Shown in pieces: positions 63,993 through 64,000 of a stretch of DNA of 64,000 nucleotides (the stretch's first letter is position 1; each line of letters begins with the position of its first letter). This DNA comes from Bacillota bacterium (GTDB lineage Bacteria; Bacillota; UBA4882; UBA8346), in contig JAEVYU010000085.1 of NCBI GenBank assembly GCA_023392595.1, positions 62,001-126,000 of the forward strand, written 5' to 3'. The translations under genes and the position numbers were made by a program. Below the pieces are notes generated by a model that was given only the letters and a program-made list of their open reading frames with translations, had not been told where the DNA came from and ran no database searches.

Positions 63993-64000
63993 ATCAAAGT

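Noticed and set aside
1..64000. tRNA, rRNA, insertion sequences or phage genes
   Set aside because: None was recognised in either strand; the only repeat family seen is the double-hairpin element.

Overview
The window reads as chromosomal DNA of a low-to-moderate GC endospore-forming Firmicute (Bacillota). Signs of this are a tyrosine T-box leader in front of tyrS, a spoVAC-spoVAD-spoVAE operon, HPr with both His15 and the regulatory Ser46, a PRD-type BglG/LicT antiterminator, NikR, a sigma-28-like promoter before a chemoreceptor, and many strong intrinsic terminators. Two predicted secreted proteins (35873-36361 and 49624-50535) look like outer-membrane beta-barrels. Together with sporulation genes this hints at a diderm Firmicute (Limnochordia-, Halanaerobiales- or Negativicutes-like). 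That placement is inference. No tRNA, rRNA, CRISPR array, transposase or phage gene was recognised.

Layout. 1-1.8 kb: a KinB-like sensor kinase (cut by the left edge) and its TPR-tailed response regulator. 1.8-2.65 kb: decayed remains of an SOS cassette (umuC tail fused to a shredded SRAP/YedK gene). 2.9-8.1 kb: an AT-rich orphan gene, a LysR regulator and a divergent heterodimeric ABC exporter. 8.1-9.75 kb: tyrS with its T-box and promoter. 9.8-10.4 kb: a 46-residue ORF overlapping a frameshifted conserved gene. 10.5-17.4 kb: secreted and envelope genes (a duplicated phosphatase, nitroreductase, HExxH protein, truncated flavodoxin) and a chemoreceptor. 17.7-21.5 kb: HAD phosphatase, AraC regulator, TrmO, MFS pump. 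A 108-bp double-hairpin repeat occurs in inverted copies at 12.8 and 18.5 kb.

21.5-28.5 kb is a sugar-uptake region: PTS EIIA, EIICB, a BglG-type antiterminator, divergent HPr, and a sugar ABC operon behind a promoter plus leader terminator. 28.5-33.3 kb holds a DUF1624 acyltransferase translationally coupled to spoVACDE, then pepD and nikR. 33.5-36.5 kb has a ModF-like double ATPase, a 42-bp tandem-repeat gene and a small beta-barrel. 36.5-45.2 kb holds housekeeping genes (dnaE, lepB), an HD-GYP protein and two transporters.

45.2-49.4 kb is the most interesting regulated unit: a strong promoter, a roughly 300-base leader with very short ORFs and two hairpins, a 51-residue basic protein, and a BmrC/BmrD-like heterodimeric ABC exporter. 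This layout resembles antibiotic-responsive attenuation. 52.6-60.6 kb combines an Rbs-type sugar ABC operon, a broken secreted gene, and a hexuronate module (uxuB, uxuA, FadR/UxuR-type regulator). 60.6-64 kb holds cheB, cheR and a poly-HAMP chemoreceptor, cut or nearly cut by the right edge.
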